This document shows positions 30,802 to 39,623 of a stretch of 64,000 nucleotides of DNA, in pieces. Within the stretch, counting starts at the first letter, position 1. Each line of letters starts with the position of its first letter. Made by a program: the position numbers and the translations under genes. The DNA comes from JALORV01 sp963780715. Lineage in GTDB: Bacteria; Pseudomonadota; Gammaproteobacteria; Burkholderiales; Burkholderiaceae_F. The DNA is taken from NCBI GenBank assembly GCA_963780715.1, contig CAWADK010000019.1, positions 1 to 64,000 on the forward strand. Reading direction: 5' to 3'. Below the pieces are notes generated by a model that saw only the letters and a list, made by a program, of their open reading frames with translations, had not been told where the DNA came from and searched no databases.

Positions 30802-31296
30802 TCAGCGGGCGACGTATTCGACGTAAGCGACGGCAAACGGCCGTTCCTCGGTGGGCGCATGGTGATCGCGCGCCGCTTCGCGCCAGCGCGCCGGGTCGGG
30901 CGCCGGGAAGGTCGTGTCGCCGTCGAAGTCGAAGTCGATCTCGGTGATCAGCAGGCGATCGGCGCGCGGCAGCGCGAGTCGATAGAGCTCCGCGCCGCCT
31001 ATGACGAAGGCCTCGGCTGCACCCGCGCAAATTTTGAGTGCCGCGTCGAGACTGGATGCGACCACCGCACCCGGCGCGACGAATCCCGGATTGCGTGTGA
31101 CGACGATGCTGCGGCGTCCGGGCAGCGGGCGACCGATCGATTCCCAGGTCTTGCGGCCCATGATGATCGGGTGGCCCATCGTGACTCGCTTGAAGTAGGC
31201 CTGTTCGCCGGGAATCTTCCAAGGCATGGCGTTGTCCTTGCCGATGACACCGTTGCGGGCGCGGGCGACGATCAGGGTCAGGCGAGGCTGGGTCAT
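30802..31296 (-). CDS. folA: Dihydrofolate reductase
   Basis: A 164-residue DHFR that reduces dihydrofolate to tetrahydrofolate with NADPH. The typical order is visible: LIVARARNGVIGKDNAMPW, MGRKTWESIGRPLPGR, VTRNP and FVIGGAELYRLALP. It recycles the dihydrofolate made by thymidylate synthase, whose gene lies upstream in the same run. The ATG at 31296 overlaps the EamA permease stop (ATGA). Confidence 0.95.
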   Translation of the reverse strand: MTQPRLTLIVARARNGVIGKDNAMPWKIPGEQAYFKRVTMGHPIIMGRKTWESIGRPLPGRRSIVVTRNPGFVAPGAVVASSLDAALKICAGAAEAFVIGGAELYRLALPRADRLLITEIDFDFDGDTTFPAPDPARWREAARDHHAPTEERPFAVAYVEYVAR

Positions 31297-32201
31297 GGCT
31301 GGGGAGGTGGCGGCTTGCGGGCGAGCAGCGTCGCCGCGATCGCTCCGACGACGAAGAGGGCGGCGATCCAGTCCTGCCAACGCGGAATCTCGCCGACGAT
31401 CCACGTGGCCGACAGGATACCGACGAGCGGCACCGCCATGATGGAGAACGCGCTCGCGGTGGCGGGCAGTTCGCGCGCCAGCCCAAACCAGATGATCTGT
31501 GCGATGCCGTAGTTGATCGCGAAGCCCCAAACGAGCGCGGCCCACATCGGCGCCGAGAAATTCCAGCTCGGGAAGGGTTCGGCCAGTGCCGCGACGACCC
31601 AGAACACCGCGCTCGACAGCAGCATCATCCAGACCGTGATAACCGGAGTCGGCAGCGCGAGCCGGCTGCGGCGCATCAGGATCGTGCCGAGCGCCCACGA
31701 CAGCGCGGCCAGTTGCATCCACAGCACGCCCAGCGGATTGCCGGCCAGCGTGGCCAGCTCATCGCCGAGCAGCAGCAGCACGGCGACGCCGACGCAGGCG
31801 GCGGCCCACGCGATGCGCGGCGTCAGGCGCTCACCGAAGAACGCAATCGCAAGCAGCACGGTCCAGATCGGCATCGTGAAGCCGAGGATGGCGGCGCGGC
31901 CTGACGCCAACGCCTGCACGCCCAGGATCGAGAACAGGTGCCAGCCGAAGATGTTGGTCGCGGCGAGCAAGATCATCGCTGGCCACGCCGAGCGGGGCAG
32001 CCGCATGTCCTGTCCGCGCAGGGCGTAGAAGGCGTAGAGCAGCAGCGAACCACCCGTCATCGTGATGGCGCGGAAGTACAGCGGCGTCAGTTCGCGCAGC
32101 GAGAATTTCATCAGCGGCCAGTTGAGCCCCCACATCAGCGTGAGTGCGGCCAGCCCGAGCAGCGCGCCGCGGCGGAGCGCGGGTCCATTAGGCGTTGCCA
32201 T
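31293..32201 (-). CDS. EamA/RhaT family (DMT superfamily) permease
   Basis: A 302-residue inner-membrane protein with about ten hydrophobic segments in two EamA repeats, each with a motif such as LWGLNWPLMKFSL or WALGTILMRRS. The family exports metabolites such as amino acids, but the substrate is unknown here. It sits between thyA and folA with very short gaps, so the three are probably one operon; why a transporter is there is not clear. Confidence 0.88.
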   Translation of the reverse strand: MATPNGPALRRGALLGLAALTLMWGLNWPLMKFSLRELTPLYFRAITMTGGSLLLYAFYALRGQDMRLPRSAWPAMILLAATNIFGWHLFSILGVQALASGRAAILGFTMPIWTVLLAIAFFGERLTPRIAWAAACVGVAVLLLLGDELATLAGNPLGVLWMQLAALSWALGTILMRRSRLALPTPVITVWMMLLSSAVFWVVAALAEPFPSWNFSAPMWAALVWGFAINYGIAQIIWFGLARELPATASAFSIMAVPLVGILSATWIVGEIPRWQDWIAALFVVGAIAATLLARKPPPPQP

Positions 32202-32210
32202 GATGCGGAC

Positions 32211-33005
32211 CTAGACCGCGACCGGTGCCTTGATGTGCGGATGCGGGTCGTAGTCGACGATCTCGAAGTCCTCGAACGCGTAGTCGAAGAGCGACGCCGG
32301 CTTGCGCCGGATCGCCAGGCGCGGGTAGGGGCGCGGCTCGCGCGCCAGTTGCTCGCGCACCTGCTCGAAGTGATTGCTGTAGATATGGCAGTCGCCGCCG
32401 GTCCAGACGAAGTCGCCGACTTCGAGGTCGCACTGTTGCGCCACCATGTGCGTCAGCAGCGCGTAGCTGGCGATGTTGAATGGGACGCCGAGGAAGATGT
32501 CGCAGCTGCGCTGGTAGAGCTGGAGGCTCAACTTGCCTTCGGCTACATAAAATTGGAACAACAGGTGGCAGGGCGGCAACGCCATCTTCGGAATGTCGCT
32601 GACGTTCCAGGCCGAGACGATCAGCCGCCGCGAGTCCGGGTTCGTCCTGATCTGCTGCACCACTTGCGCGATCTGGTCGATCGAGCCGCCGTCGGGCGTC
32701 GGCCACGAACGCCACTGCACTCCATAGACCGGGCCGAGCTCACCGTCGGCACGCGCCCACTCGTCCCAGATCGTGACCTTGTTGTCGCGCAGGTAGGCGA
32801 CGTTGCTCGAACCCTGCAGGAACCACAGCAGTTCGTGGATGATCGAGCGCAGGTGCAGCTTCTTGGTGGTGACTAGCGGGAAGCCTTCGCCGAGGTCGAA
32901 CCGCATCTGGTAGCCGAACCAGGAACGCGTGCCGGTGCCGGTGCGGTCCGCCTTGACGACGCCATGCTCGAACACATGGCGCATGAAATCTTCGTATTGA
33001 CGCAT
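32211..33005 (-). CDS. thyA: Thymidylate synthase
   Basis: A 264-residue ThyA, the same length as the E. coli enzyme. It methylates dUMP to dTMP with methylene-tetrahydrofolate. Catalytic Cys near residue 146 is in LPPCHLLFQFYV; RSCDIFLGVPFNIASYA and the C-terminal IKAPVAV are also typical. The methylene-folate it uses is the product of the GcvTHP system encoded in the same window. Confidence 0.97.
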   Translation of the reverse strand: MRQYEDFMRHVFEHGVVKADRTGTGTRSWFGYQMRFDLGEGFPLVTTKKLHLRSIIHELLWFLQGSSNVAYLRDNKVTIWDEWARADGELGPVYGVQWRSWPTPDGGSIDQIAQVVQQIRTNPDSRRLIVSAWNVSDIPKMALPPCHLLFQFYVAEGKLSLQLYQRSCDIFLGVPFNIASYALLTHMVAQQCDLEVGDFVWTGGDCHIYSNHFEQVREQLAREPRPYPRLAIRRKPASLFDYAFEDFEIVDYDPHPHIKAPVAV

Positions 33006-33180
33006 GGCGCGATTCTATCGGGCCGGCCCCGGGGCTCTTCGGTCCGCCGTGCTGTTGCGCTGCAGGAGTGCATCGCGGGTCAGATCAGGGCTTACCCAGT
33101 GGCCCGGTGCAACGTCTCGGAGTAGTCTGCGCCACCGTCGCACGCGAACGGCGCACACGAGGCGTAACCCCGGGGGAGAC

Positions 33181-34860
33181 ATGAGCCAGAACCGCCTGAT
33201 ACTCGACTATGTGCTTGACCACGAGGCGAGCCATCCTGGCCGCGTCTTCCTGACCCAGCCCGTCGGCGGCGGGCAGGTGGTCGATTACACCTGGGCGCAG
33301 ACGCTGGATCAGTCGCGGCGCATCGCCGCGCACCTGCAGTCGCGCGGCTTTCCGCGCGGTGCACGCATTGCGATCCTGTCGAAGAACTGCGCGCACTTCA
33401 TCATGGCCGAGCTCGCGATCTGGCTCGCCGGCTACACCACGGTGGCGATCTTTCCCACCGAGGGCGCCGACACGGTCAAGTTCGTGCTCGAGCACAGCGA
33501 AGCCAGCCTGCTGTTCGTGGGCAAGCTCGACACCTGGCCGCAGCAGCAAAGTGGCGTGCCGGCGGGCCTGCCCTGCATCGCATTCCCGCTCGCGCCGAAG
33601 ACGGACTTCGAGACGTGGGACGCGATCGTGGCCCGCACGCCACCGCTGGAGGGTCGCCCGGCGCGGGCCGCCGATGAACTCGCAATGCTGATCTACACGT
33701 CCGGCTCGACCGGCACGCCCAAGGGCGTCATGGTGAGCTTCAACGCGATCACGCGGGTCGGTGAAGGCATCAAGGGCTATACGCGGCGCCTGCTCGGACC
33801 GGACAACGAGGGCCGCATGCTCTCGTATCTGCCGCTGGCGCACAGCTTCGAGCGGTCGTGGGTCGAGGCCCTGTCGCTGGTGGACGGTTCGATGCATGTC
33901 TACTTTGCCGAGACGCTCGAAACCTTCCTGCAGGACCTGCGGCGCGCGCGGCCGACGCTGTTCATCTCGGTGCCGCGCCTCTGGCTCAAGTTCCAGCAGG
34001 GCGTGTTCGCCAAGATGCCGCCGGAGAAGCTCAAGCGCCTGCTTGGCATCCCGATCGTCCGGGGCATCGTCGGGCGCAAGGTGCTCAAGGGCCTGGGCCT
34101 GGACGAGGTCGTGCTGGCCGGCAGCGGGTCGGCGCCGATACCGGCCGACCTGATCGCCTGGTACCGGCGGCTCGGGTTACGCCTCTATGAAGGCTATGCA
34201 ATGAGCGAGGACAATTCCTACTCGCACTCGTCGACCGAAGGATTCAGCGAGCCCGGCTATGTCGGCGTGCCGCTGCCGGGTGTCGAGGCGCGCATCAGTC
34301 CCGAGGGCGAGATCCTGATCAAGTCGCCGGGGCAGTTCAGCGGTTACTACAAGCAGCCGGAGCTGACCGCGGCGTCGTTCACCGAGGACGGCTTCTTCCG
34401 CACGGGCGACCTGGGCGAGCAACGACCCGATGGCATGCTGAAGATCACCGGCCGGGCGAAGGAACTCTTCAAGACGGCGAAGGGCAAGTACGTCGCGCCG
34501 GCGCCGATCGAGAACCGGATCAACATCCATCCGATGGTCGAGATGTCGCTGGTGTCGGGTGTGGGCCAGCCGGCGGCCTATGCGCTGGTTGTCCTGGCCG
34601 AGCACGTGCGCCCGCGCGTGGGTGACGGCGAATTCCGCTCCCAGGTCGAGACTGAGTTTTCCGGGCTGCTGCAGGAGGTCAACCGCTCGGTGGCCGACTA
34701 CGAGCAGTTGCAGATGATCGTCATCGCGCGCGAGCCCTGGTCGATCGAGAACGGGTTCCTCACGCCGACGATGAAGGTGCGACGCGCTCGCATCGAAGCC
34801 GCGGTGGCGCCGCACGTGGAGTCCTGGTACGCGACCGGCCGCCGCGTGCACTGGCTGTGA
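33181..34860 (+). CDS. AMP-binding acyl-CoA synthetase
   Basis: A 559-residue adenylate-forming ligase similar to long-chain fatty acid-CoA ligases. The nucleotide loop YTSGSTGTPKG is near residue 171, YEGYAMSEDN follows in the substrate region, and FFRTGDLGEQRPDGMLKITGRAKE is the hinge motif. The ATG at 33181 follows a GGGGGAGA. Its last codon overlaps the start of the next gene (GTGA), which strongly suggests coupled expression with the thiamine-dependent lyase. Confidence 0.92.
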   Translation: MSQNRLILDYVLDHEASHPGRVFLTQPVGGGQVVDYTWAQTLDQSRRIAAHLQSRGFPRGARIAILSKNCAHFIMAELAIWLAGYTTVAIFPTEGADTVKFVLEHSEASLLFVGKLDTWPQQQSGVPAGLPCIAFPLAPKTDFETWDAIVARTPPLEGRPARAADELAMLIYTSGSTGTPKGVMVSFNAITRVGEGIKGYTRRLLGPDNEGRMLSYLPLAHSFERSWVEALSLVDGSMHVYFAETLETFLQDLRRARPTLFISVPRLWLKFQQGVFAKMPPEKLKRLLGIPIVRGIVGRKVLKGLGLDEVVLAGSGSAPIPADLIAWYRRLGLRLYEGYAMSEDNSYSHSSTEGFSEPGYVGVPLPGVEARISPEGEILIKSPGQFSGYYKQPELTAASFTEDGFFRTGDLGEQRPDGMLKITGRAKELFKTAKGKYVAPAPIENRINIHPMVEMSLVSGVGQPAAYALVVLAEHVRPRVGDGEFRSQVETEFSGLLQEVNRSVADYEQLQMIVIAREPWSIENGFLTPTMKVRRARIEAAVAPHVESWYATGRRVHWL

Positions 34861-36620
34861 GCGCCGCCATCCCGGGCGACTCCGTGGCGGTGCGCAACGG
34901 CGGCGACCGAGTCGCCGAAGTACTGCAGGCACATGGCGTGCCGTTCGTGTTCACGCTCGTCGGCGGCCACATCTCGCCGATCCTCGTCGGCGCCAAGGCG
35001 CGTGGCATCCGGATCGTCGACACGCGCAACGAAGCCACCGCCGTGTTCGCGGCCGATGCGGTGGCGCGCCTGACCGGCCGGCCCGGCGTCGCGGCGGTGA
35101 CGGCCGGCCCCGGCCTCACCAACACGATCACACCGCTGAAGAATGCCCAGCTGGCGCAGAGCCCGGTCGTACTGATCGGCGGTGGAGCACCCACCGCGCT
35201 GCAGGGGCGCGGCGCGCTGCAGGATATCGACCAGCGTTCGCTGATAGCGCCGCACGTGAAGCACATCGCGCAGGTCAGGCGCGTGCGCGACCTCGGTCCG
35301 GCGATGGACGAGGCGCTGCGCATCGCCGCCGAAGGCGTGCCGGGTCCGACCTTCATCGAGTGCGCCGTCGACCTGCTGTACGACGAGGCCATGATCCGGC
35401 AGTGGTACGCGGAGGCGGCCGGCAAGGGCACGGCGCTGGGCGACCGCGCGTTGCGCTGGTACCTGAACCGCCATGCGGCGCGCATGTTCGCCGGCGCGGC
35501 GCAGATGACCACGCCGCACGCCTCGAAGGTCGAGCCACCGCGCGCTGCCGAGGGCGCCATCACGCGCACCGCCGATGCCTTCGCGCGCGCGGAGCGTCCG
35601 CTGCTCGTCATCGGCAGCCAGGCGCTGCTCGTCGCGGACCGCGCGGAGGCGATCGCAGCGGCCGTCACACAGCTCGGCATCCCGGTTTATCTCTCCGGCA
35701 TGGCGCGCGGTCTGCTTGGGCCGAAGCATCCATTGCAGATGCGCCACGCGCGGCGCAATGCGCTGCGCGAAGCCGATTGCGTGCTGCTGGCCGGCGTGCC
35801 GTGCGACTTCCGGCTCGACTACGGGCGCCATGTGCGCCGCTCCGCGACACTGATCGCGGCCAATCGCAGCGCCAAGGATGCGCGGCTCAATCGCCGGCCA
35901 ACCATCACCGCGCTCGGCGATGCGGGCCTGACGCTGGAAGCGCTGGCGCAGCGCGTCGGCGAGGGCGCGCGGCGACCCGAGTGGATCGCGCAGCTGCGCG
36001 CGCGCGACGAGACGCGCGAACAGGAGATCGACACGCAGGCCGCAGCCGCCGGCGAGCACGTCAACCCGATTGCGTTCTTCCGTGCGCTCGACCGCGTGGC
36101 CGGCGACAACGCGGTGATGGTGGCCGACGGTGGCGACTTCGTCGCGACCGCGTCCTACATCGTGCGGCCGCGCGCGCCACTCGCGTGGCTCGACCCCGGT
36201 GCCTTCGGCACGCTCGGCGTCGGCGCCGGGTTTGCGCTCGGTGCGCAGCTCGTGCGACCGGACTCCGAGGTCTGGCTGATCTGGGGCGATGGCGCGAGCG
36301 GCTACGGCCTGGTGGAGTTCGACACCTTCGTGAGGCACGGCGTGCCCGTGATCGCCGTCGTCGGCAACGACGCGAGCTGGGCGCAGATCGCGCGCGAGCA
36401 GGTCAAGATGTTCAAGGACGATGTCGCGACGGTGCTGGCACGCACGGACTACCACGCGGTCGCGCAGGGACTCGGCGCCGCCGGCCTAGTCGTCCGGCGC
36501 ACCGAGGAGGTCGAACCCGTCTTGCGCCAGGCGCGCGAGATTGCGCGCCGCGGCCAGCCGGTGCTGGTCAACGTCTGGCTCGACCGCACTGACTTCCGCG
36601 AGGGGTCGATCTCGATGTGA
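34857..36620 (+). CDS. Thiamine diphosphate enzyme, acetolactate synthase/2-hydroxyacyl-CoA lyase family
   Basis: A 587-residue enzyme with the three domains of the pyruvate oxidase/acetolactate synthase superfamily. The catalytic glutamate lies in RNEATAVFAAD (near residue 58), and the thiamine diphosphate motif runs from WGDGASG (near 477) to VVGNDASW. It resembles ILVBL-type proteins, some of which cleave 2-hydroxyacyl-CoA. Overlap with an acyl-CoA synthetase gene favours that role over true acetolactate synthase, as does the lack of a regulatory subunit gene. The exact reaction is an inference. Confidence 0.85.
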   Translation: MSAAIPGDSVAVRNGGDRVAEVLQAHGVPFVFTLVGGHISPILVGAKARGIRIVDTRNEATAVFAADAVARLTGRPGVAAVTAGPGLTNTITPLKNAQLAQSPVVLIGGGAPTALQGRGALQDIDQRSLIAPHVKHIAQVRRVRDLGPAMDEALRIAAEGVPGPTFIECAVDLLYDEAMIRQWYAEAAGKGTALGDRALRWYLNRHAARMFAGAAQMTTPHASKVEPPRAAEGAITRTADAFARAERPLLVIGSQALLVADRAEAIAAAVTQLGIPVYLSGMARGLLGPKHPLQMRHARRNALREADCVLLAGVPCDFRLDYGRHVRRSATLIAANRSAKDARLNRRPTITALGDAGLTLEALAQRVGEGARRPEWIAQLRARDETREQEIDTQAAAAGEHVNPIAFFRALDRVAGDNAVMVADGGDFVATASYIVRPRAPLAWLDPGAFGTLGVGAGFALGAQLVRPDSEVWLIWGDGASGYGLVEFDTFVRHGVPVIAVVGNDASWAQIAREQVKMFKDDVATVLARTDYHAVAQGLGAAGLVVRRTEEVEPVLRQAREIARRGQPVLVNVWLDRTDFREGSISM

Positions 36621-36670
36621 CCGGACGTCGCAGCGGGCTCCGCCGGGCGCGGCAACGGTGCGACGCCGTG

Positions 36671-37351
36671 CTAAGGGCCGCCAGCGAGTGCAATACGCCG
36701 ACGCAGTTGCTCGGCGCTGGCGCAGTCGCCGGACTTCTCCGCCAGCGCCAGCTGCACCCCGAGCCACGCCAGGAGCGGCCGCCGCCAACCCTGGGCCGAG
36801 GCCGTGTCGACAGCAAGTGCGATCGCCGCGGGATTCGCGCGGCCGCCCTGGAACAGCACGCTGGCCGCGATCAGCCGGGCCAGCGGGTCGTCGATGGCTT
36901 GCAGTGCCGTGACCGCCGCGTCGCCGCTGAGGCCGGACGCAGCGATCGGCCGATGCTGCGCCGGCAGCAGTGCAATGTCCTGCGGCTGCACGCGGTTGGC
37001 AAGATAGTCGGCGTACGCGCGTTCGGCGGCCGATCACGTCGGGCCGCAGCTTCGTCGAACTCCCTCGCACGGACCGACATCGAGGCTCGCGACGCGCACC
37101 GCGCAGCGAGTTAGCTCGGCCAGCGCGACCTGGTCCGCGCGGCCGGTGCTGGCGAGTTCACGGCGGGCGAGATCGAATTCGACGTTGGCGACCCGGCGTG
37201 TCGCCGACGAGGTAGGCAGCGACGGCACGATCGAGGGCCGACCGGGCACTTGCCTGCCAGTCCGGTGCAGTGGGAGCTGCTGCTGCACGCCGCCAGCAGC
37301 AGTCCCGGTGGCCAAGGCTGCCCCTCGGATAAGATGCTCGATGCGGTTCAT
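36671..37351 (-). pseudogene. Putative lipoprotein of the Mla-type operon, multiply frameshifted
   Basis: Coding similarity is spread over all three frames: start MNRIEHLIRGAALAT, then lipobox GLLLAACSSS, then DWQASARSALDRAVAAYLVGD, then RVANVEFDLARRELASTG, then EFDEAAA, then RAYADYLANRVQPQD and a clean C-terminus ending RRRIALAGGP. Six single-base removals restore one reading frame of about 225 residues, at runs near 37304, 37272, 37192, 37062, 37041 and 37029. The product would be an alpha-helical outer-membrane lipoprotein. Its start overlaps the mlaD-like stop. It is either a decayed gene or a stretch of poor sequence. Confidence 0.65.
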
Positions 37352-38308
37352 GGCAGCTTGATCTCCGCAGGCTTCGCAAACGGCCAGCGGCGATTGACCT
37401 CGTCGATCATGCCGGACACCTTGCGCAGGTTCGCGTCGATCTCGGCGCGCAGTGCGCTCAGGTCGTTCGACGCCGCCCGCGTGTTACCGGCGATCGCCTG
37501 GGCGTCGACCAGGATCGCATCGATCTTCTTCAGGCTTTCGCGGGCTTCGAGCAGCGCTGCATTGAGCTGAACCACGGCCGCCTTTGCCTCCGGCATCAGG
37601 CCTTCGGCGCCGAAGACCTGCTGGTCCGCCTTGGCCGCCAGTCCATCGATGCGTGCCAGCAGCGTGTTGGTCCGGTCGAGTGCCTCCACCAGCTTCTTCG
37701 CGTCCGCGTCGTTGCCGAACAGCATGCCCAGCGCACCGCGCGGTCCCTTGATCTTCTCTGTCGCGCTCTGCACATTGCCCAGCGTGGTGGCGAGCGACGA
37801 GTCCGCGCTCGTGAGCTGTGTCAGGTTGCGGATGAGGTCGCGCGTCTCGTTCACCAGGCGCGGTATCTCGGCGGTGGCGTCGCCGACGAGCACCCGGCGC
37901 TCGGCGCCAGCCGGCAGTGGCGGATCGCTCAGCACTCCACTGAAGGCACGCAGGTTCGTGTTGCCGACCAGTCCGCGCGTCAGCGTGAACACGCTGGACT
38001 CGCGCAACCAGCGCGCGTCCTTGCGCGGAATGTCGATGACGATGCGCGCGGTTCCGTCGGCAGCCAGCTCGATGCCGCGCACGCGGCCGATCGGAAAGCC
38101 TGCAAAGGTGAGGTCCATGCCGACCGTGACGCCTTCGACGTCATCGGCCAGCAGCACCAGCCGTTGCTGACGGCTCGAACACGCCGCGTGCGTACAGCAG
38201 GTAGGCGACCGAGCCGACGGTGAGCAGCACCAGAAGGATCACGAGCAGCGCTGCCCGCAACGCCAGTGATTGCGATGCGGCCGACGGCAGGTTCGATTCG
38301 TCGCTCAT
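37348..38308 (-). CDS. MlaD/MCE-domain lipid transport protein (frame break near 38172)
   Basis: An inner-membrane anchored MCE protein. The start MSDESNLPSAASQSLALRAALL and a single membrane helix (LVILLVLLTVGSVAYLLY) are in one frame; the MCE domain (LVLLADDVEGVTVGMDLTFAGFPIGRV) and a long helical tail with putative coiled-coil character are in the next. Removing one G from GG at 38172-38173 gives GVFERQQRLVLLADD and a protein of about 319 residues. MCE proteins form hexameric rings that pass lipids between membranes. It follows the permease gene closely. Confidence 0.85.
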
Positions 38309-38318
38309 GGTCCAGGCC

Positions 38319-39135
38319 TCAGGTGTAATTGCCCACGAGTGCGGCGACCTCGATCAGCAGGATGACGGCGAAGAGTCGCACCAGCCCCCGCAATTCGGAG
38401 CTGGTGCGCAGCCGTGGGTTGGGCCGATCGTAGAGAACCGACGCGATCGGAATCAAGCCGACGGCGAGGCCGAGGCCCAGCGTCTTCAGCGTGAAGATCA
38501 GCGAGACTGCGGGGCTGAACACGCGGCCGAACGTCCGCGTGTAGCCCGCCAAGTCCCCCCAGCGTGAAGCCGTGGACCCAGAGGTAGGCGATCAACGCGG
38601 CCACGACGCAGCTCACGGTCGCCAGCAGCAGCACCGAGAACGTGCCAGAGACCACGCGCGGCAGCACTTCGCGCTGCAGCTCATCGCTGCCCGCTGACGC
38701 CGGCGCGTCGAGCGCGCCCTGCGCCCGCAGCGCGGCGACCTCCGCCGCGTTGGGCAGCGCGCAGCGCAGCGCCACGAACATGGCGGCAGTCAGCGGGATC
38801 AGCTCCAGCACCAGCACGCGCACGACCATTTCGAGCGCGTAGCGCGACAGGCCATAGCTCACCGATGTGACGACCACGATGTGGATGATCACGAGGCTGA
38901 TGATCGATGTCATCAGCGTGAACCACAGCAGGACCGGCGCGGTGTCCTTGACCAGGTGTCGCGCCAGCGCCGTGAGGTTGGCGCCGCGGTAACTCGAAGG
39001 CGAGAGCGCGAGCACCAGCAGCTTGGCGCTGAACAGGATGATCTGCCACCACCCGACACACCACTCCCAGGCGGCCCGACCGAGGTCGGCCACTGCGCTC
39101 CACGCCGCGACTTGCGCTGTCATGGGAGAGATCAT
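38319..39135 (-). CDS. MlaE-type ABC permease (frame break in a six-C run at 38555-38560)
   Basis: Inner-membrane permease of the MlaE/YrbE family, about 271 residues after correction. Residues 1-195 (with LLWFTLMTSIISLVIIHIVV and LELIPLTAAMFVALRC) are in one frame and the end (AGYTRTFGRVFSPAVSLIFTLK to VAALVGNYT) is in another. Shortening the six-base C run at 38555-38560 by one joins them as TLGDLAGYTRTFG. It would form the membrane part of a lipid transporter with the MCE protein. No ATPase gene lies next to it, unlike the usual arrangement. Confidence 0.82.
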
Positions 39136-39303
39136 AGGGTCACGCGCGGGCAGCCGGCTCCAGCCGCTGCAGGTCTGTCTTGAAGTCTGACTATGATGGA
39201 CATCGGTTGCCGGTCATCGATGCAGCGACCGGGTCAGCATGACAATGATCGATTCCCGGGCGCGGGCCGCGCCTTGCAGGTCGACTCAACACAGGAGTAC
39301 CCA

Positions 39304-39573
39304 ATGAATTTCATCATCTGGCTCGTGGTCGGTGGGCTCATCGGATGGATTGCCAGCAAGATCATGCGGACCGATGCGCAGCAGGGTGTGTTCCTGAACA
39401 TTGTCGTCGGCATCGTCGGGTCGATGCTGGGCGGCTGGCTGATCTCCCCGCTGGTGGGCGCGGGAACGATCAACCAGAGCGACTTCAGCCTCGCCGGCCT
39501 GTTCGTGTCGCTGGTTGGTGCCGTCATCCTGCTCGCGCTGGTCAATCTCTTCCGCCGCGGCAAGGCGCGGTAG
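39304..39573 (+). CDS. GlsB/YeaQ/YmgE family membrane protein
   Basis: An 89-residue membrane protein with three hydrophobic segments and the family motif GGLIGWIASKIM, followed by NIVVGIVGSMLGGW. The family is annotated as transglycosylase-associated and is often stress induced; the biochemical role is unknown. The ATG at 39304 starts the conserved region; an AGGAG lies upstream. Longer in-frame extensions lack homology. Confidence 0.9.
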   Translation: MNFIIWLVVGGLIGWIASKIMRTDAQQGVFLNIVVGIVGSMLGGWLISPLVGAGTINQSDFSLAGLFVSLVGAVILLALVNLFRRGKAR

Positions 39574-39623
39574 CGCTGGGCGCCGCCGGGGCCGAGATCC
39601 CGGCCCCGCGCTGCGGCGCCGCC

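Noticed and set aside
28827..30947. 706-codon open frame antisense to fadH
   Set aside because: Same reason: low-complexity Arg/Asp/Val-rich translation, no start signals; fadH is clearly the coding strand.
34698..36455. 585-codon open frame antisense to the thiamine diphosphate enzyme
   Set aside because: Shadow of a conserved gene; no recognisable motifs.
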